From positions 901,748 to 965,747 of the forward strand of contig NZ_KB900626.1 in assembly GCF_000379125.1 (NCBI RefSeq): a stretch of DNA of 64,000 nucleotides, given 5' to 3'. The notes under the pieces were generated by a model that was given only the letters and a program-made list of their open reading frames with translations, did no database searches and was not told where the DNA came from. A program made the position numbers and the translations under genes. This document shows positions 17,353-27,740 of the stretch, one piece after another. Position 1 is the first letter of the stretch. Each line of letters starts with the position of its first letter. The stretch is from Methylosinus sp. LW4 (lineage in GTDB: Bacteria; Pseudomonadota; Alphaproteobacteria; Rhizobiales; Beijerinckiaceae).

Positions 17353-18003
17353 TCACTTAACGGACTTCAATCCGTAATTCTCGAAACGCGCGATCTCGCT
17401 CTCTATCTCCGCCTCGGAGATCAGCGCCGGCTCGCCGGCCATGCGCGCGAGATAATAGAGCTGCGCCAGCGCCTCCAATTCCACGGCGCGCCACATTGCG
17501 CGCTCCAATCCTTCGCCGAGCGCGATCATGCCGTGATTGCCGAGCAGCACGCCATGCGCGCGGCCCAATCCTTCCACCGCGAGATCAGAGAGCGCCTGCG
17601 AGCCGAAAGGCGCGTAATCCGTGCAGCGAATGCGCGACGTTCGGAAAATCCCGATCATATAATGCACGGGCGGAATCTCGCGCCGCAGCGCGGCGAGCGT
17701 CGTCGCATAGGTCGAATGCGCATGCACGACGGCCTGCACATCCGGCCTCGCGCGTAAGATGTCGCGATGCATGCGCCATTCGCTGGAGGGCGCGAGCGGC
17801 CCTTGCGACTCGCCATCGCTCGCGAGCGGCATGCGCGCGATCATCTGCGGGGTCATTGTGGCGTAGGAGATTCCACTCGGCGTGATCAGCATGGCGTCGC
17901 CGTCGCGCGCCGAAATATTGCCGGCGGTTCCGTGATTGAGGCCGAGCGCGTTCATGCTCCGCGCCGCCTCGACGATCGCCTTGCGCTTGCTCTCTTCGGT
18001 CAT
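17353..18003 (-). CDS. Class II aldolase, probable 5-methylthioribulose-1-phosphate aldolase (Ald2-like)
   Basis: A 216-residue zinc aldolase of the L-fuculose-1-phosphate aldolase family. Marks are HGTAGNISARDGDAMLITPSG, the zinc His pair in VVHAHSTYATTLA, LLGNHGMIA and the FucA-type C-terminus ISEAEIESEIARFENYGL. The convergent neighbour is mtnA. In Rhodospirillum rubrum and some E. coli an aldolase of this family splits methylthioribulose-1-phosphate to DHAP and methylthioacetaldehyde (the DHAP shunt). That role is inferred here from context. MtnB dehydratase shares the fold but fits the C-terminus less well. Confidence 0.75.
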   Translation of the reverse strand: MTEESKRKAIVEAARSMNALGLNHGTAGNISARDGDAMLITPSGISYATMTPQMIARMPLASDGESQGPLAPSSEWRMHRDILRARPDVQAVVHAHSTYATTLAALRREIPPVHYMIGIFRTSRIRCTDYAPFGSQALSDLAVEGLGRAHGVLLGNHGMIALGEGLERAMWRAVELEALAQLYYLARMAGEPALISEAEIESEIARFENYGLKSVK

Positions 18004-18035
18004 GATCGGGGCTCCCCTGCGCCGCGGGCGCGCCC

Positions 18036-18064
18036 CTTGCCGAGCGGCGCCGCAGTCCCTACAT
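18036..18064 (+). promoter_or_regulatory. Candidate heat-shock (RpoH) promoter for hslVU
   Basis: CTTGCCG (18036-18042) and CCCTACAT (18057-18064) are separated by 14 bases and resemble the RpoH -35 (CTTGAA) and -10 (CCCCATnT / CCTATnT) elements. The site ends 31 bases before the hslV start. hslVU is a classic heat-shock operon, which supports the reading. Confidence 0.45.
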
Positions 18065-18095
18065 CCGCAAGACTCTTTTTCCAGCCGAGGCTCGG

Positions 18096-18662
18096 ATGAC
18101 ACAAGAACAAAATACGAAACCGGCGAGCTGGCACGCGACGACCATCGTTCTGGTGAAAAAGAACGGCAAGACCGTCATCGCGGGCGACGGACAAGTGAGC
18201 CTCGGCCAGACCATCGTCAAGGCGAACGCCAAGAAGGTGCGGCGTCTCGGCAAGGGCGATGTGATCGCGGGTTTCGCCGGCGCGACGGCCGACGCCTTCA
18301 CTCTGTTCGAGCGGCTCGAGGGCAAGCTCGAGCAATATCCCGGGCAATTGACGCGCGCTTGCGTGGAGCTCGCCAAGGATTGGCGCATGGACCGCTATCT
18401 GCGCCGGCTCGAGGCGATGATGCTGGTCGCCGATCGCGAGGTGGGGCTGACGCTGACCGGCGCCGGCGACGTGCTGGAGCCGGAAGCCTTCGAGCATGGC
18501 TCGGTGGCGGCGATCGGCTCCGGCGGCAATTATGCGCTGGCCGCGGCGCGCGCGCTGCTCGATCAGCCGATAGAGGCGGATGTGATCGCCAAGCGCGCGA
18601 TGGAGATCGCCGCCGACATCTGCGTCTACACCAATCGCAACATCGTGCTCGAATCGATCTGA
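18096..18662 (+). CDS. hslV: ATP-dependent protease subunit HslV
   Basis: A 188-residue proteasome-related peptidase. The mature N-terminal Thr is in HATTIV (Thr15), with the short propeptide expected. The segments [37 protein letters not shown] and [16 protein letters not shown] are family signatures. HslV forms a two-ring dodecamer capped by HslU to degrade unfolded proteins. The gene lies 19 bases upstream of hslU, and the pair is divergent from the aldolase gene. Confidence 0.97.
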   Translation: MTQEQNTKPASWHATTIVLVKKNGKTVIAGDGQVSLGQTIVKANAKKVRRLGKGDVIAGFAGATADAFTLFERLEGKLEQYPGQLTRACVELAKDWRMDRYLRRLEAMMLVADREVGLTLTGAGDVLEPEAFEHGSVAAIGSGGNYALAAARALLDQPIEADVIAKRAMEIAADICVYTNRNIVLESI

Positions 18663-18681
18663 GCTTCTCCGAGGAACTGAT

Positions 18682-19989
18682 ATGGCCGATTTTTCCCCGC
18701 GCGAGATCGTCTCGGAACTCGACCGATTCATCGTCGGACAGAAGGACGCCAAGCGCGCCGTCGCCATTGCGCTGCGCAATCGCTGGCGCAGGCTGCGCCT
18801 CGAAGGCTCCATGCGCGAAGAGGTGCTGCCCAAGAACATATTGATGATCGGTCCCACCGGCTGCGGCAAGACCGAGATCGCGCGGCGTCTCGCCAAGCTC
18901 GCCAATGCGCCCTTCCTCAAGATAGAGGCGACGAAATTCACCGAGGTCGGCTATGTCGGCCGCGATGTCGAGCAGATCGTCCGCGATCTCGTCGAGGTGG
19001 CGATTTTGCTGGTGAAGGAGCGCCGGCGCAAGGATGTCGAGGCCAAGGCTCAGCTAGCGGCCGAGGAGCGCGTGCTCGATTCGCTCGTCGGCCCGGCGGC
19101 CTCGCCGGCGACGCGCGATTCCTTCCGCAAGAAGCTGCGCGCCGGCGAGCTGGACGATAAGGAGATAGAGGTCGAGCTGGCGCAATCGGGGCCGCAGGTT
19201 CCGATGTTCGAGCTGCCGAACATGCCCGGCGCCAGCGTCTCCGCCTTCTCCATCGGCGATATTTTCGGCAAGGCGTTTCAGGGCCGGCCGAAGCGCCGCA
19301 AAATGCTGGTGAAGGAGGCCCATGGCCCGCTGCTCGCCGAGGAGAGCGACAAGCTCATCGATCAGGAGGAGAGCATCCGCGAGGCGATTTCCGAGGTCGA
19401 GAACAATGGGATCGTCTTCCTCGACGAGATGGACAAGATCTGCGCCCGCGAGGGCAGGGGCGGGGCCGACGTCTCGCGCGAAGGCGTGCAGCGCGACCTG
19501 CTGCCGCTGATCGAAGGCACCACGGTCGCGACCAAGCACGGGCCGGTGAAGACCGACCATGTGCTGTTCATCGCCTCCGGCGCTTTCCATGTCGCCAAGC
19601 CCTCCGATCTCCTGCCGGAACTGCAGGGCCGCCTGCCGATCAGAGTGGAGCTCGCCTCGCTGGATGAGGAGGATTTCCGCCGCATTCTCACCGAGACCGA
19701 GGCCTGCCTCACCAAGCAATATGTGGCGCTGCTGGCGACGGAGGGAGTCGCGCTGGAGATCGCGCCGTCGGCGGTGGACGCCATCGCCCGCGTCGCGGTG
19801 CAGGTGAATTCCTCGGTGGAGAACATAGGCGCGCGCCGCCTGCAGACGGTGATGGAGCGCGTGCTGGACGAGGTGAGCTTCTCCGCCTCCGACCGGGCCG
19901 GCGAGACGGTGACGATCGACGGCGCCTATGTGGAGGAGCATATCGGCGACCTCGCCAAGAACCGTGATTTGAGCCGCTTCATTCTCTGA
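18682..19989 (+). CDS. hslU: ATP-dependent protease ATPase subunit HslU
   Basis: A 435-residue AAA+ unfoldase. Walker A is GPTGCGKTE at residues 57-65 and Walker B is [10 protein letters not shown]. The N-terminal [17 protein letters not shown] and the second-region GRLPIRVEL match the family. The C-terminus ends in SRFIL, the hydrophobic tail which docks into HslV. It feeds substrates to HslV and follows it in the same operon. Confidence 0.97.
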   Translation: MADFSPREIVSELDRFIVGQKDAKRAVAIALRNRWRRLRLEGSMREEVLPKNILMIGPTGCGKTEIARRLAKLANAPFLKIEATKFTEVGYVGRDVEQIVRDLVEVAILLVKERRRKDVEAKAQLAAEERVLDSLVGPAASPATRDSFRKKLRAGELDDKEIEVELAQSGPQVPMFELPNMPGASVSAFSIGDIFGKAFQGRPKRRKMLVKEAHGPLLAEESDKLIDQEESIREAISEVENNGIVFLDEMDKICAREGRGGADVSREGVQRDLLPLIEGTTVATKHGPVKTDHVLFIASGAFHVAKPSDLLPELQGRLPIRVELASLDEEDFRRILTETEACLTKQYVALLATEGVALEIAPSAVDAIARVAVQVNSSVENIGARRLQTVMERVLDEVSFSASDRAGETVTIDGAYVEEHIGDLAKNRDLSRFIL

Positions 19990-20011
19990 CGAGAAAGGAC
20001 GAAAAGCGGGC

Positions 20012-20040
20012 TTGCGGCGCGCGGCGGGCTGCACTATACA
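20012..20040 (+). promoter_or_regulatory. Sigma-70 type promoter for tRNA-Ala
   Basis: TTGCGG (20012-20017) and TATACA (20035-20040) are separated by 17 bases. This gives a good housekeeping promoter about 70 bases before the tRNA gene, with a GC-rich stretch between. Confidence 0.55.
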
Positions 20041-20109
20041 GCCCTCGCGCTGCAGCGGCGACGCCGCGGTTCGCCCCGCCCTCACCCCAGAGAGGGCGGC
20101 GACAAAAGT

Positions 20110-20185
<76 letters not shown>

Positions 20186-20375
20186 AAGACATCCCGCAGC
20201 TCGATCAGCATAAGAGCGCGACCGTTACGGTCGGAAGCTACGGCCAGCTCGGAGCCGATGGCGCCGCGCCTGAGCGTTGCCAAAGCGAGCGCGGCGCTGA
20301 TAGCTTCTCGAGGATCGGCGGGACACTAGCTTCTCAGAGAGAGTTCTAGGAACTCGATTCGGAAAGGGTCCGAAG

Positions 20376-20684
20376 ATGCGCGATCTCCTTTGCTTCGCTC
20401 ACGGCCGAGCTGGCGAGTGGGAGGGCGTTTGCCTCGAGTTCGACCTCGCCGTTCAAGGCCGCAGCTTCAATGAGGTTCGGGAAGCCCTCGAGGACGCCGT
20501 TCGCGACTATGTCGCCGCGGCGAGCGACGAGGACGAGGCCACGCGCGCGAAGCTGCTGGGCCGACGCGCGCCGCTTTGGGTGTTCCTGTCCTGGACGGCG
20601 CGAGTCGTGTGGTCGGCTCGGCGCCATTGGCGCGCCGGCGACGGCGACACCTCGGCGTCCTTCCCCGTGGCCTGTCCGGCGTGA
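20376..20684 (+). CDS. HicB-like antitoxin (DUF1902-type)
   Basis: A 102-residue protein with the HicB-type partial RNase H fold at its N-terminus (GEWEGVCLEFDLAVQGRSFNEVREALEDAVRDYVAAA). It has no DNA-binding domain. The C-terminal half carries a hydrophobic stretch, APLWVFLSWTARVVW, and ends in SASFPVACPA. This form is found in Rhizobiales next to hicA. Its stop overlaps the GTG start of the hicA gene by four bases, so antitoxin and toxin are coupled, with the antitoxin first. Confidence 0.78.
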   Translation: MRDLLCFAHGRAGEWEGVCLEFDLAVQGRSFNEVREALEDAVRDYVAAASDEDEATRAKLLGRRAPLWVFLSWTARVVWSARRHWRAGDGDTSASFPVACPA

Positions 20685-20893
20685 CATTCGATGCGTTCAT
20701 TCGGATATTGGAGCTGAATGGCTTCGCTCTCCATCGTCAGGGAAAGGGTTCACATGCGATCTACCGAGGCGAGGTCGATGGCGAGGTCCGCCTCGTGACG
20801 ATCGCAGCGCATCGGCTGAGCGACGATATCAAGCCCGGCACGCTGGCGTCGATGATCCGGCAATCGGGTCTGCCCAAGAAGCATTTTCGTTGA
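20681..20893 (+). CDS. hicA: HicA-like mRNA interferase toxin
   Basis: A 70-residue protein with the double-stranded RNA-binding-like HicA fold. The catalytic His is in GKGSHAIY (about His25), and IAAHRLSDDIKPGTLASMIRQSGLP is the typical C-terminal half. Translation starts at a GTG that overlaps the antitoxin stop (GTGA). HicA toxins cleave mRNA and are neutralised by HicB. The module lies just downstream of tRNA-Ala. Confidence 0.83.
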   Translation: MTFDAFIRILELNGFALHRQGKGSHAIYRGEVDGEVRLVTIAAHRLSDDIKPGTLASMIRQSGLPKKHFR

Positions 20894-20960
20894 ACGTCCC
20901 AGCTGGAGAGCCGGCCTGATTGTCCAAACGAGGACGACGAACGGCCAATCGCAAAACCCC

Positions 20961-22076
20961 ATGCAGCAGTCTCCAAAGCCTCGTCTCCAGCATCTCGACA
21001 TGCTGCGCGGTCTCTGCGCGCTCGGCGTGGTGGTCAGCCATTTGCGGGCGCTGCTCGTCGTTCCTTACGCCGAGGCGGCGCGGCATGGGCTCCTCGACAA
21101 GTTTCTCTTCACGCTCGGCGGTCTCGGCCATGAATGCGTGATCGCCTTTTTCGCGCTCAGCGGCTTTCTCGTCGGCGGCTCCACTCTCGCGGCGATGCGC
21201 GCGGGGCGCTTCTCCTGGGCGGATTACGGCGCCGCGCGGCTCTCGCGGCTGTGGACCGTGCTGATTCCCGCGCTGGCGCTCACCGCGCTCTGGGACTTCG
21301 CCGGCGCGGCGCTCGGCCCCGCCGGCGCCTATCAGGGCGCGCTGGCGGCGGTGCTGCCGAGCGGACCGACGCCCGCCGAACCGGCGAATCATTCGCTCGC
21401 GACGCTGCTGGGAAATGTATTTTTTCTGCAGACGATCGAGACGCCCGTCTTCGGCTCCAACCGCCCGCTGTGGAGCCTCGCCAACGAGGCTTGGTATTAT
21501 CTCGCCTTCCCGCTGCTCGCCTTCGCTTTCTTCCATCGCGCGCCGCTCGTTCGGGGCCTCTGCGCCAGCGCGGGCCTGCTGACTCTGGCGCTCCTGCCGG
21601 CGGAGATCGCGCTGCTCGGCCTGCCATGGCTCGCCGGCGCGCTGGCCGCCGATCATCCGGCGCGCCCGTCGCCGGCGCGCGCGCTCGGCGGCGCGCTCGC
21701 GACCTTGGCGGCGATCGGCGTCGCCCATGCGTGGCGCAGTATTTTCGGCGATGTGATTCTCGGCTGCGCCATCGCCTACTGGCTGCGCGATCTCGCGGCC
21801 TTTCGGCCTTTCGGCGGGCTCTATGGCGGCGCGGCGCAGGGGCTCTCGGAAATTTCCTACACGCTCTACGCCGTGCATTTTCCGCTGCTGCTGATGCTGT
21901 GGTTCTGGCTGCTGGCGCCCGGCCAGAGTCAGCCGGGCGTCGCCGTCCTCTTGCGAATGGCCGCGCTGATGGCCGTCGCGCTGCTCTATGCGACGGCCGT
22001 CTGGTTCCTGTTCGAGCGTCGCACAAATGTGACGCGCGGCTGGATGCGAGGGCTGATGCGCTGGCGGCCGCTTTGA
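20961..22076 (+). CDS. Acyltransferase 3 family membrane protein
   Basis: A 371-residue integral membrane acyltransferase of the family that O-acylates exopolysaccharide or LPS sugars. The N-terminal motif LDMLRGLCALGVVVSHLRAL has the conserved Arg and active-site His. FFALSGFLVGG and NRPLWSLANEAWYYLAFP are family marks, and about ten hydrophobic segments follow. It is convergent with pstS with 22 bases between them. No associated glycan gene is next to it, so the substrate is not known. Confidence 0.9.
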   Translation: MQQSPKPRLQHLDMLRGLCALGVVVSHLRALLVVPYAEAARHGLLDKFLFTLGGLGHECVIAFFALSGFLVGGSTLAAMRAGRFSWADYGAARLSRLWTVLIPALALTALWDFAGAALGPAGAYQGALAAVLPSGPTPAEPANHSLATLLGNVFFLQTIETPVFGSNRPLWSLANEAWYYLAFPLLAFAFFHRAPLVRGLCASAGLLTLALLPAEIALLGLPWLAGALAADHPARPSPARALGGALATLAAIGVAHAWRSIFGDVILGCAIAYWLRDLAAFRPFGGLYGGAAQGLSEISYTLYAVHFPLLLMLWFWLLAPGQSQPGVAVLLRMAALMAVALLYATAVWFLFERRTNVTRGWMRGLMRWRPL

Positions 22077-22098
22077 AGGCGAGCGCGCGAGCCGGCGA

Positions 22099-23130
22099 TC
22101 AGTCCTTGGCGCCGAAGGCCAGCTTCTGACGCCAGGCCGCTCTGATCTGATCCTTCACCGCATGCGGCAGCGGGATATATTGCAGAGCCTTGGCCGCCTT
22201 GTCGCCATGGGCGAAGGCCCAGTCGAAGAATTTCAGCACGGCCGCCGTTCGCTCCGCCTTCGCCGGCGCTTTCGGCGCCAGCACGAAGGTCGCCGTCACC
22301 AGAGGCCAGCTTTTCTCGCCCGGCATATTGGTGAGATCGACGGCGAAATTATCAGTGGCCGCCCAATCCGCATTGGCCGCCGCCGCGGCGAAGCTCTCCT
22401 CATTCGGCGCGACATATTTGCCGGCGCGATTGAGCAGCTTGGCCGGCGCGAGATGATTGGTCGTCACATAGGAATTCTCGGCGTAGCCGATCGAGCCCAA
22501 GGTGCGCGGAACCTCGCCCGCCGTGCCGGCGCTGCCATGCACGCCGACGCCGCTCGGCCATTCCAGCGTCAGCGCGACGCCCATGCGCGTCTTCCACGCC
22601 TCGCTCATCTTGGAGAGATAGCGCGACAGCGCGAAGGTCGTTCCAGAAGCGTTGGAATGATGGATCGGGACGATCAGCAGATCGGGAAGCGCGAGGCCGT
22701 GATTGAGCGCGACGATCCGCGGATCGTTCCATCGCGTGATCGCGCCGAGATAGATGTCGGCGATGGCCGGCCCGTCGAGCTTCAGCGCATTGGCGCCGAC
22801 ACCGGGGATATTGACGATGATGTCCAGGCCGCCGACGACGGTCGGAAATTGCAGAAGATCGGCCTCTTCTATGCGCTTTGCTTCCATGGCGACGTCGGAG
22901 GCGCCGAAGTCGACGGTTCCCGCCGCGGCCTGCTTTTGGCCGACGCCGGAGCCGGTCGCCTGATAATTCACTTGCACGCCGACGCTCGGCTTCGCCTCCT
23001 GCGCCCAGCGCGTGTAGATGGGCGCGGCGAAAGCGGAGCCCGTTCCCGCAAGGGAAATCTCCGCGCGCGCGGCGTCGAGACTCGATATTGCGGCGATCGA
23101 GATGATAAAAATGCTGCAGGCGTTACGCAT
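22099..23130 (-). CDS. pstS: Phosphate ABC transporter substrate-binding protein PstS
   Basis: A 343-residue periplasmic protein with a signal peptide ending near residue 23. The mature chain begins ISLAGTGSAFAAPIYTRW. Phosphate-binding segments are ATGSGVGQKQ, DFGASDVAM and HHSNASGTTFALSRYLS. No pstCAB genes are adjacent; the gene instead follows phnA on the same strand with a 45-base gap. It may be an accessory phosphate binder linked to phosphonate use. Confidence 0.92.
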   Translation of the reverse strand: MRNACSIFIISIAAISSLDAARAEISLAGTGSAFAAPIYTRWAQEAKPSVGVQVNYQATGSGVGQKQAAAGTVDFGASDVAMEAKRIEEADLLQFPTVVGGLDIIVNIPGVGANALKLDGPAIADIYLGAITRWNDPRIVALNHGLALPDLLIVPIHHSNASGTTFALSRYLSKMSEAWKTRMGVALTLEWPSGVGVHGSAGTAGEVPRTLGSIGYAENSYVTTNHLAPAKLLNRAGKYVAPNEESFAAAAANADWAATDNFAVDLTNMPGEKSWPLVTATFVLAPKAPAKAERTAAVLKFFDWAFAHGDKAAKALQYIPLPHAVKDQIRAAWRQKLAFGAKD

Positions 23131-23175
23131 GGTCGTTCGTCCTGTGGCGAGAAAAAATCACGAATGTCGCGCGCG

Positions 23176-24420
<1,245 letters not shown>

Positions 24421-24488
24421 TCATTGGCGACTTCGCTTCGGCGCTGGTTCATCTAGCAGGCGAGGACGTCATCTCGAAACGAATAAAT

Positions 24489-24505
24489 CTCACAGGCCCT
24501 GTGAG
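24489..24505. promoter_or_regulatory. Perfect palindrome between phnA and the LysR gene
   Basis: CTCACAG-GCC-CTGTGAG has perfect 7-bp arms with a three-base centre. It lies between the divergent phnA and LysR genes, where a LysR-type regulator would bind. It is the best operator candidate in this interval. Confidence 0.6.
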
Positions 24506-24517
24506 CGGAGCCGATAT

Positions 24518-24535
24518 GCTTCACAAAAGCGTCAC
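24518..24535 (+). promoter_or_regulatory. PHO-box-like direct repeat
   Basis: GCTTCAC (24518-24524) and GCGTCAC (24529-24535) form a direct repeat on an 11-base period with AAAA between them. This matches the layout of a PhoB box (two CTGTCAT-like 7-mers separated by four A/T-rich bases), though the match in sequence is partial. It points toward the LysR gene. The phnA-pstS context makes PhoB control plausible. Confidence 0.4.
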
Positions 24536-24588
24536 ATCCGCAGGATGTTCATCGCGGATACGGCGTATGAGAGAGCGAGTGACATGAG

Positions 24589-25500
24589 ATGGCGCGCAAG
24601 CCGCTACCGCTGAAAATGCTGCAGACGCTCGAGGCCGTGGTGCGGCTCGACGGCGTCTCCAACGCCGCCAGGGAGCTCGGCGTCACCCATGGCGCGGTGA
24701 GCCGGCAGATCGCCGCGCTCGAGGAATGGCTCGGGCGCGCATTGTTCGAGCGTGATCGCGGACGTTTGCGTCCGCTCGACGAAACGCGCGAATTCGTCGC
24801 CGTCATCACCGACGGCTTCGAGCGTATGGATGCGGCCATGGGACGCGTCGCGACGGCGCGGCGGCGTCTCAAAGTCTTCGCCCATGCGACTTTCGCGATG
24901 CATTGGCTGGTGCCGCGGCTCGAGCAATTCTACGCGCTGCATCCCGATATCGATGTGCATGTGCAGACGCGTCAGACCGGAGAAGATCCCGCTCTCGCCT
25001 TTTTCGATGTCGCGATCATGCGCGGCTCCGAGCAGATCGGCAATTGGGAGTCCGCTTCCGTGCTGCAAGAGACGCTCACTCTGCTGACGACGCGTCGCCA
25101 TGCGGAGACGCTCGCCGCGCAAGGCGTCGCCGCTCTCCTCGGCGAGACATTCGCCGTCAGCGACACGCGGCCGGGCGAGACCGAGCGATGGCTCGAGGCG
25201 GCGCGACTGCCGCCTTTGCAAAAATGGCGCGTGCGTCGCTTCGGCCATTTTCACACGGCGTTGATGGCGGTTCTCAACGGGCAGGGCGTCGCTGTCGGGC
25301 CGATCGAGCTGACAGCGGGACAGACCGCGGAAGGATCGCTCGCCGCGCCTTTTCCGCAGATCGTCGCGCCCGGTCCGCGTCATGTCGCCTTCATCGATCC
25401 GCAATCGGAGAGCTATCCGATCGCCAAGCGTTTCGTGCTCTGGCTGCGAGAGGCGGCGGGCGCGGCGGACCGAGGCTCAATAGACGAATTTCGACGATGA
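24589..25500 (+). CDS. LysR family transcriptional regulator, probable phnA activator
   Basis: A 303-residue LysR protein of the GcvA-like branch. The N-terminal winged helix is KMLQTLEAVVRLDGVSNAARELGVTHGAVSRQIAALEEWLGRALFERDRGRLRPLDETREF, and the periplasmic-binding-like effector domain follows. It is divergent from phnA across a region with a palindrome and a PHO-box-like repeat. The arrangement mirrors PhnR-PhnA of Pseudomonas fluorescens, so phosphonoacetate induction is inferred. Its 3' end overlaps the convergent small secreted protein gene by 24 bases. Confidence 0.88.
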   Translation: MARKPLPLKMLQTLEAVVRLDGVSNAARELGVTHGAVSRQIAALEEWLGRALFERDRGRLRPLDETREFVAVITDGFERMDAAMGRVATARRRLKVFAHATFAMHWLVPRLEQFYALHPDIDVHVQTRQTGEDPALAFFDVAIMRGSEQIGNWESASVLQETLTLLTTRRHAETLAAQGVAALLGETFAVSDTRPGETERWLEAARLPPLQKWRVRRFGHFHTALMAVLNGQGVAVGPIELTAGQTAEGSLAAPFPQIVAPGPRHVAFIDPQSESYPIAKRFVLWLREAAGAADRGSIDEFRR

Positions 25501-25779
25501 TCCGCGGCCGCGCGGGGCGGGGCCGCTCTGCGCGCCCGGCTTGCCTTCGACGCCCGGCGCGCCGGCGGCGAGGGCGCTCGCATCCAGCGCGAAGCCTTCG
25601 TTCTCGTCGATGAAGCTCGAGCGTCCTTCCACGGATTTCTGCGTCACCGTGCTCGGCGTCACATTTTGTCCGACGGCCGGGCCGGAGGTGCGGCCGCGCT
25701 GCGTCATCTGAGTCTCGGCGACGGCGGCGCCGCCGAAAATCAGAACGAGGCTCGTCGAAACGAGCGCGAGCTTGCACAT
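25477..25779 (-). CDS. Small secreted protein of unknown function
   Basis: A 100-residue protein with a clear signal peptide (CKLALVSTSLVLIFGGAAVA) cleaved before ETQM. The mature part is polar and low in complexity, with Gly, Pro, Ser and Ala predominating. No family is recognised. Its stop is overlapped by the end of the LysR gene on the other strand. It has its own ribosome site (ggagg) before the ATG. Confidence 0.6.
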   Translation of the reverse strand: MCKLALVSTSLVLIFGGAAVAETQMTQRGRTSGPAVGQNVTPSTVTQKSVEGRSSFIDENEGFALDASALAAGAPGVEGKPGAQSGPAPRGRGSSSKFVY

Positions 25780-25857
25780 GGCGTCTCCTCCTTCGCGAAT
25801 TCGATCCGCCCCTTACATCGAACCGGCGGGCCGGGCGGCAAGCGGAGGCGTTTCGCC

Positions 25858-26658
25858 TCAGCCGAGGCGAAGTCGCAGCGCCATCAGAGCGGCGGCGCAG
25901 GCGTTGGAGACATTGAGGCTCTTGATCGGTCCCGGCATGTCGAGCCGCGCGAGAATATCGCAGCGCTCGCGCGTCAGACGGCGCAGGCCCTTGCCTTCTG
26001 CGCCCAGCACCAGCGCCAGCGGCTTGCGCAGCGGGCTCGCCTCCAGCGGCTGCGGACCTTCCGAATCGAGGCCGACGATCAGAAAATCGCGCTCCGCCAA
26101 TTGCTCGAGCGCGCGGGCGAGATTGACGATGGAGACGATCGTCACATGCTCGAGCGCGCCGGAGGCGGCCTTGGCGAGCACGCCGGTGAAATCCGGGCTG
26201 TGGCGCTCGGTCACGATCAGCGCATCGACGGCGAAGGCCGCCGCCGTGCGCAGAATCGCGCCGACATTGTGCGGATCGGTCACTTGATCGAGCACGAGGA
26301 TGAGGCCGCTCTTCGGCTCTATGTCGGCGATCTCCGCCTCCGGCAGCGGGCGCGCCTCCAGCATCAGCCCTTGATGCACGCTCTCCTCGCCGAGCCGTTG
26401 CGACAGCGCGCGCGGGTCCACGATCTTCGGCGTGAGGCCGGCGGCGGCGGCGAGCGGCGCGATGCGCTCGGCGGCGTTCTCCGTCGCATAGAGCGCCAGC
26501 AATTTGCGCCGTCCTGCGATGAGAGCCTCGCGCACAGCATGGGCGCCGTAGAGCACGACGACATCCGCTCCGGGGCGGCGGAAGGGCGTCTCCTCTTTCG
26601 GCGGATGGCGCGGCGGCGGGCGGCGGCCGCGGTCCTTGCCGGCGGGCGGACGGCTCAT
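25858..26658 (-). CDS. rlmB: TrmH/SpoU family 2'-O-methyltransferase, probable 23S rRNA (Gm2251) RlmB
   Basis: A 266-residue SPOUT methyltransferase. A basic N-terminal extension precedes the substrate-binding domain [26 protein letters not shown]. The SPOUT knot motifs are [22 protein letters not shown] (motif 1), [21 protein letters not shown] (motif 2) and IPG-like [21 protein letters not shown] (motif 3). RlmB methylates G2251 of 23S rRNA, and the domain order fits. The start overlaps the ispE stop by four bases (ATGA), so the two genes are coupled. Confidence 0.88.
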   Translation of the reverse strand: MSRPPAGKDRGRRPPPRHPPKEETPFRRPGADVVVLYGAHAVREALIAGRRKLLALYATENAAERIAPLAAAAGLTPKIVDPRALSQRLGEESVHQGLMLEARPLPEAEIADIEPKSGLILVLDQVTDPHNVGAILRTAAAFAVDALIVTERHSPDFTGVLAKAASGALEHVTIVSIVNLARALEQLAERDFLIVGLDSEGPQPLEASPLRKPLALVLGAEGKGLRRLTRERCDILARLDMPGPIKSLNVSNACAAALMALRLRLG

Positions 26659-27521
26659 CGCAGCACCGCCGTTTTTACCCACCAGTCGGCGTGCTGGCGG
26701 CGGATCACCGCCGCCGCGCGGGCGGCCGCCTGACGGGTGGAGAAAAGAGCGAAGCAGGTCGCGCCGGAGCCGGACATTCGCGCGAGCCGGCAACCCTTGG
26801 CGGCGGACAGCACGGCGAGCGCGTCGACGATGACGGGCGCCTCGACGCAGGCGGCGTCCTCCATGTCGTTGCGGCCGCGGCGCAGCGCCGCCGCTATCCC
26901 CTCCGCGCCCAGCGCCGCCGCGATCTCGGGATGCGGAGCCGCGCCGGTCGTTTCGCCCGGGGCGAGGCCGAGGCGGGTGAAGACGCCGCGCGTCTCAACC
27001 GGCGCGCCGGGATTGATGAGCAAGGCGGGCAGCGGCGGCAGGCCGAGTGGGGCGCCGATGGTCTCGCCGCGGCCGAGCATGTAGCGGGCGCGAGGGCAAA
27101 GGCAGACGGGCACGTCGGAGCCGGTGGCGCGGGCGGCCTCCAGCAGGCGCGGATCATCCGCGGCGAGCCCATTGGCGCGGGCGAGCAGCCGCAGCGCCGC
27201 GGCGGCGTCCGAGGAGCCGCCGCCTATGCCGGCCGCGACCGGCAGATATTTGGTGAGATGAAAGGCGCCGAGACGCAGGCCGGGGACGCGCTCCGCGAGA
27301 TGCTGGGCGGCGCGCAGCACCAGATTATCGGCGTCCGAGCCGGCGGCTGCGGCGGTGGGACCGTCCACGGCCAGCGACAGCGCCTCGCCGGGCTCGAGAC
27401 GCAGGCTGTCTCCGGCGCCGGAGAAGGCCACGAGGCTCTCGAGCTCGTGATAGCCGTCGGCGCGGCGGCCGAGAATGTGAAGCGTCAGATTGATCTTGGC
27501 GGGGGCGCGCGTCGCGAGCAT
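26655..27521 (-). CDS. ispE: 4-diphosphocytidyl-2-C-methyl-D-erythritol kinase IspE
   Basis: A 288-residue GHMP kinase of the non-mevalonate isoprenoid pathway. The N-terminus [25 protein letters not shown] holds the catalytic Lys region. The ATP loop is [20 protein letters not shown], the catalytic Asp lies in [10 protein letters not shown], and [14 protein letters not shown] is the third GHMP motif. It shares the pathway with dxr at the right end of the window, which serves hopanoid and undecaprenyl synthesis. It is transcribed with rlmB. Confidence 0.95.
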   Translation of the reverse strand: MLATRAPAKINLTLHILGRRADGYHELESLVAFSGAGDSLRLEPGEALSLAVDGPTAAAAGSDADNLVLRAAQHLAERVPGLRLGAFHLTKYLPVAAGIGGGSSDAAAALRLLARANGLAADDPRLLEAARATGSDVPVCLCPRARYMLGRGETIGAPLGLPPLPALLINPGAPVETRGVFTRLGLAPGETTGAAPHPEIAAALGAEGIAAALRRGRNDMEDAACVEAPVIVDALAVLSAAKGCRLARMSGSGATCFALFSTRQAAARAAAVIRRQHADWWVKTAVLR

Positions 27522-27740
27522 GAATTCCGGTGTCTCGGCCTATGGAACGGTCCGGGCGCGCCGGAAGCGGGCGACAGATGCGCCGCCCGCGCCGGACCTG
27601 TCAAGAACGCGCCGACCTCCAGCTAGACCGCCGATGCGGCCGAAATTCGACCGGGCGTCATACGAATGCGCGTGGCGTGCGCGTTCTCCGAAACCCGCTC
27701 GCGGATGGCTGCGCGCATCGTCGAGCGTGTGGGTTGCCGG

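Noticed and set aside
20219..20233. Terminator after tRNA-Ala
   Set aside because: CGACCG-TTA-CGGTCG is a perfect short hairpin, but no T-run follows and it is weak.
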